Shown here one piece after another: positions 5,062 through 5,692 of a stretch of DNA of 5,692 nucleotides. This DNA is from Geopsychrobacter sp. (GTDB lineage Bacteria > Desulfobacterota > Desulfuromonadia > Desulfuromonadales > Geopsychrobacteraceae). Each line of letters opens with the position of its first letter. Position 1 is the first letter of the stretch. Under the pieces are notes generated by a model that had not been told where the DNA came from, did no database searches, and worked only from the letters and a program-made list of their open reading frames with translations. Position numbers and translations under genes: made by a program. The DNA lies in the NCBI GenBank assembly GCA_021647445.1, contig JAKIUS010000124.1, positions 1-5,692 of the forward strand, given 5' to 3'.

Positions 5062-5692
5062 CTAATCGGTCTCTTTCAAAACATAACCGACACCACGCAC
5101 GGTATGGATCAACTTTTTATCAAAATCACGGTCAACCTTCTTGCGCAGATAATTGACGTAAACATCAATAATATTAGTAAAGCTGTCAAAGGTGTAGTCC
5201 CACACATGCTCGGCGATCATCGTCCGAGTCAGCACCTGGTTCGGGCTGCGCATGAAATATTCAAGCAACGCATACTCCTTAGCGGTCAGATCGATCTCTT
5301 TCCCTTCACGCCACACCTTATGGGTCACCGGATCGAGGCGCATCTCGCCAAAATAAAGTTCTGCACCACGGTCCTGAGTGCCGCGACGGATCAGCGCTCG
5401 CACACGAGCAACCAATTCGGCAAAAGCGAACGGCTTAGTCAGGTAATCATCGCTGCCGATATCGAGACCGGAGACGATATCATCGACCGTATCCTTGGCC
5501 GTCAGGCACAGGATCGGGGTCTTGACTTTCTTGGAGCGCAGCTCGCGAATGGCGGTCAAACCGTCTTTTTTCGGCAGCATGACATCCATCAGGATCAGAT
5601 CATAAGCGGTATTCTCCGCCATGTAGACACCCTCTTCACCGTCATAAGCGACATCAACGCCAAACTCTTCTTCTTCGCGCCCTCGCTTAATA
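5062..5692 (-). CDS. OmpR/PhoB-family response regulator (partial, N-terminus beyond the window edge)
   Basis: The frame is open from the right edge to a TAG at 5062-5064, giving 209 visible residues. The ATG at 5622 is internal: upstream of it the same frame encodes KRGREEEEFGVDVAYDGEEG, the expected helix 1 and strand 2 of a receiver domain. Only about 15-17 N-terminal residues with the acidic pair should be missing. Receiver residues seen are D36 of the fragment in LILMDVMLP, T64 in LCLTAKD and K86 in LTKPFAF. A winged-helix Trans_reg_C domain follows (about 112-206), with DLTAKEYALLEYFM, the recognition region TNIIDVYVNYLRKKVD and IHTVRGVGYVLK. It resembles the CusR/CopR/MprA group, phosphorylated regulators binding direct repeats, but the stimulus cannot be assigned. 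No kinase gene follows: a 3' UTR of about 100 bases leads to a strong terminator, so the partner must lie off the window or elsewhere. Confidence 0.93.
   Translation of the reverse strand, partial: IKRGREEEEFGVDVAYDGEEGVYMAENTAYDLILMDVMLPKKDGLTAIRELRSKKVKTPILCLTAKDTVDDIVSGLDIGSDDYLTKPFAFAELVARVRALIRRGTQDRGAELYFGEMRLDPVTHKVWREGKEIDLTAKEYALLEYFMRSPNQVLTRTMIAEHVWDYTFDSFTNIIDVYVNYLRKKVDRDFDKKLIHTVRGVGYVLKETD

Overview
The window is a block of regulatory genes, nearly all on the minus strand, from a Gram-negative bacterium with moderate G+C. The combination of a glycolate/lactate oxidase iron-sulfur subunit, an FCD-type GntR regulator, a PAS-containing sigma-54 activator and many two-component genes would fit a Desulfuromonadales/Geobacterales-type Desulfobacterota. 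That assignment is inferred from gene style, not from a marker gene.

Layout. Positions 1-128 (plus strand) hold the last 41 codons of a GlcF-like Fe-S oxidoreductase subunit. Converging on it is a PAS / AAA+ / Fis-HTH sigma-54 activator (175-1569, minus). Upstream of that is an FCD-family GntR regulator (1652-2389, minus), with a plausible promoter and an overlapping GGTnnnACC operator. Next is a two-component operon (2469-4635, minus): a NarX/DegS-type membrane sensor kinase whose stop codon lies one base before the start of its response regulator, closed by a candidate terminator at the regulator's stop codon. At the right edge is an OmpR-family response regulator (5062 to beyond 5692, minus), cut by the window edge: its reading frame runs past the first visible ATG and out of the window.

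The 426-bp gap between the OmpR regulator and the kinase is the most interesting part. It contains a near-consensus minus-strand promoter (TTTACA, 17 bp, TATAAA), then a 7-bp hairpin closed by a cUUCGg tetraloop that starts where transcription should begin, then a perfect 13-bp stem with a C-rich 11-nt loop and a run of T. Together these look like a compact, about 65-nt small RNA gene with its own promoter and terminator, nested in the 3' UTR of the response regulator. The loop holds CCUCC, complementary to Shine-Dalgarno sequences.

Working together: the glcF fragment, the FCD regulator and the sigma-54 activator suggest control of 2-hydroxy-acid (lactate/glycolate) oxidation. The kinase/regulator pair is a separate signalling operon of unknown stimulus. 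I see no mobile element, CRISPR array, tRNA or rRNA. The protein genes are ordinary families; the candidate small RNA is the one element that standard gene calling would miss.
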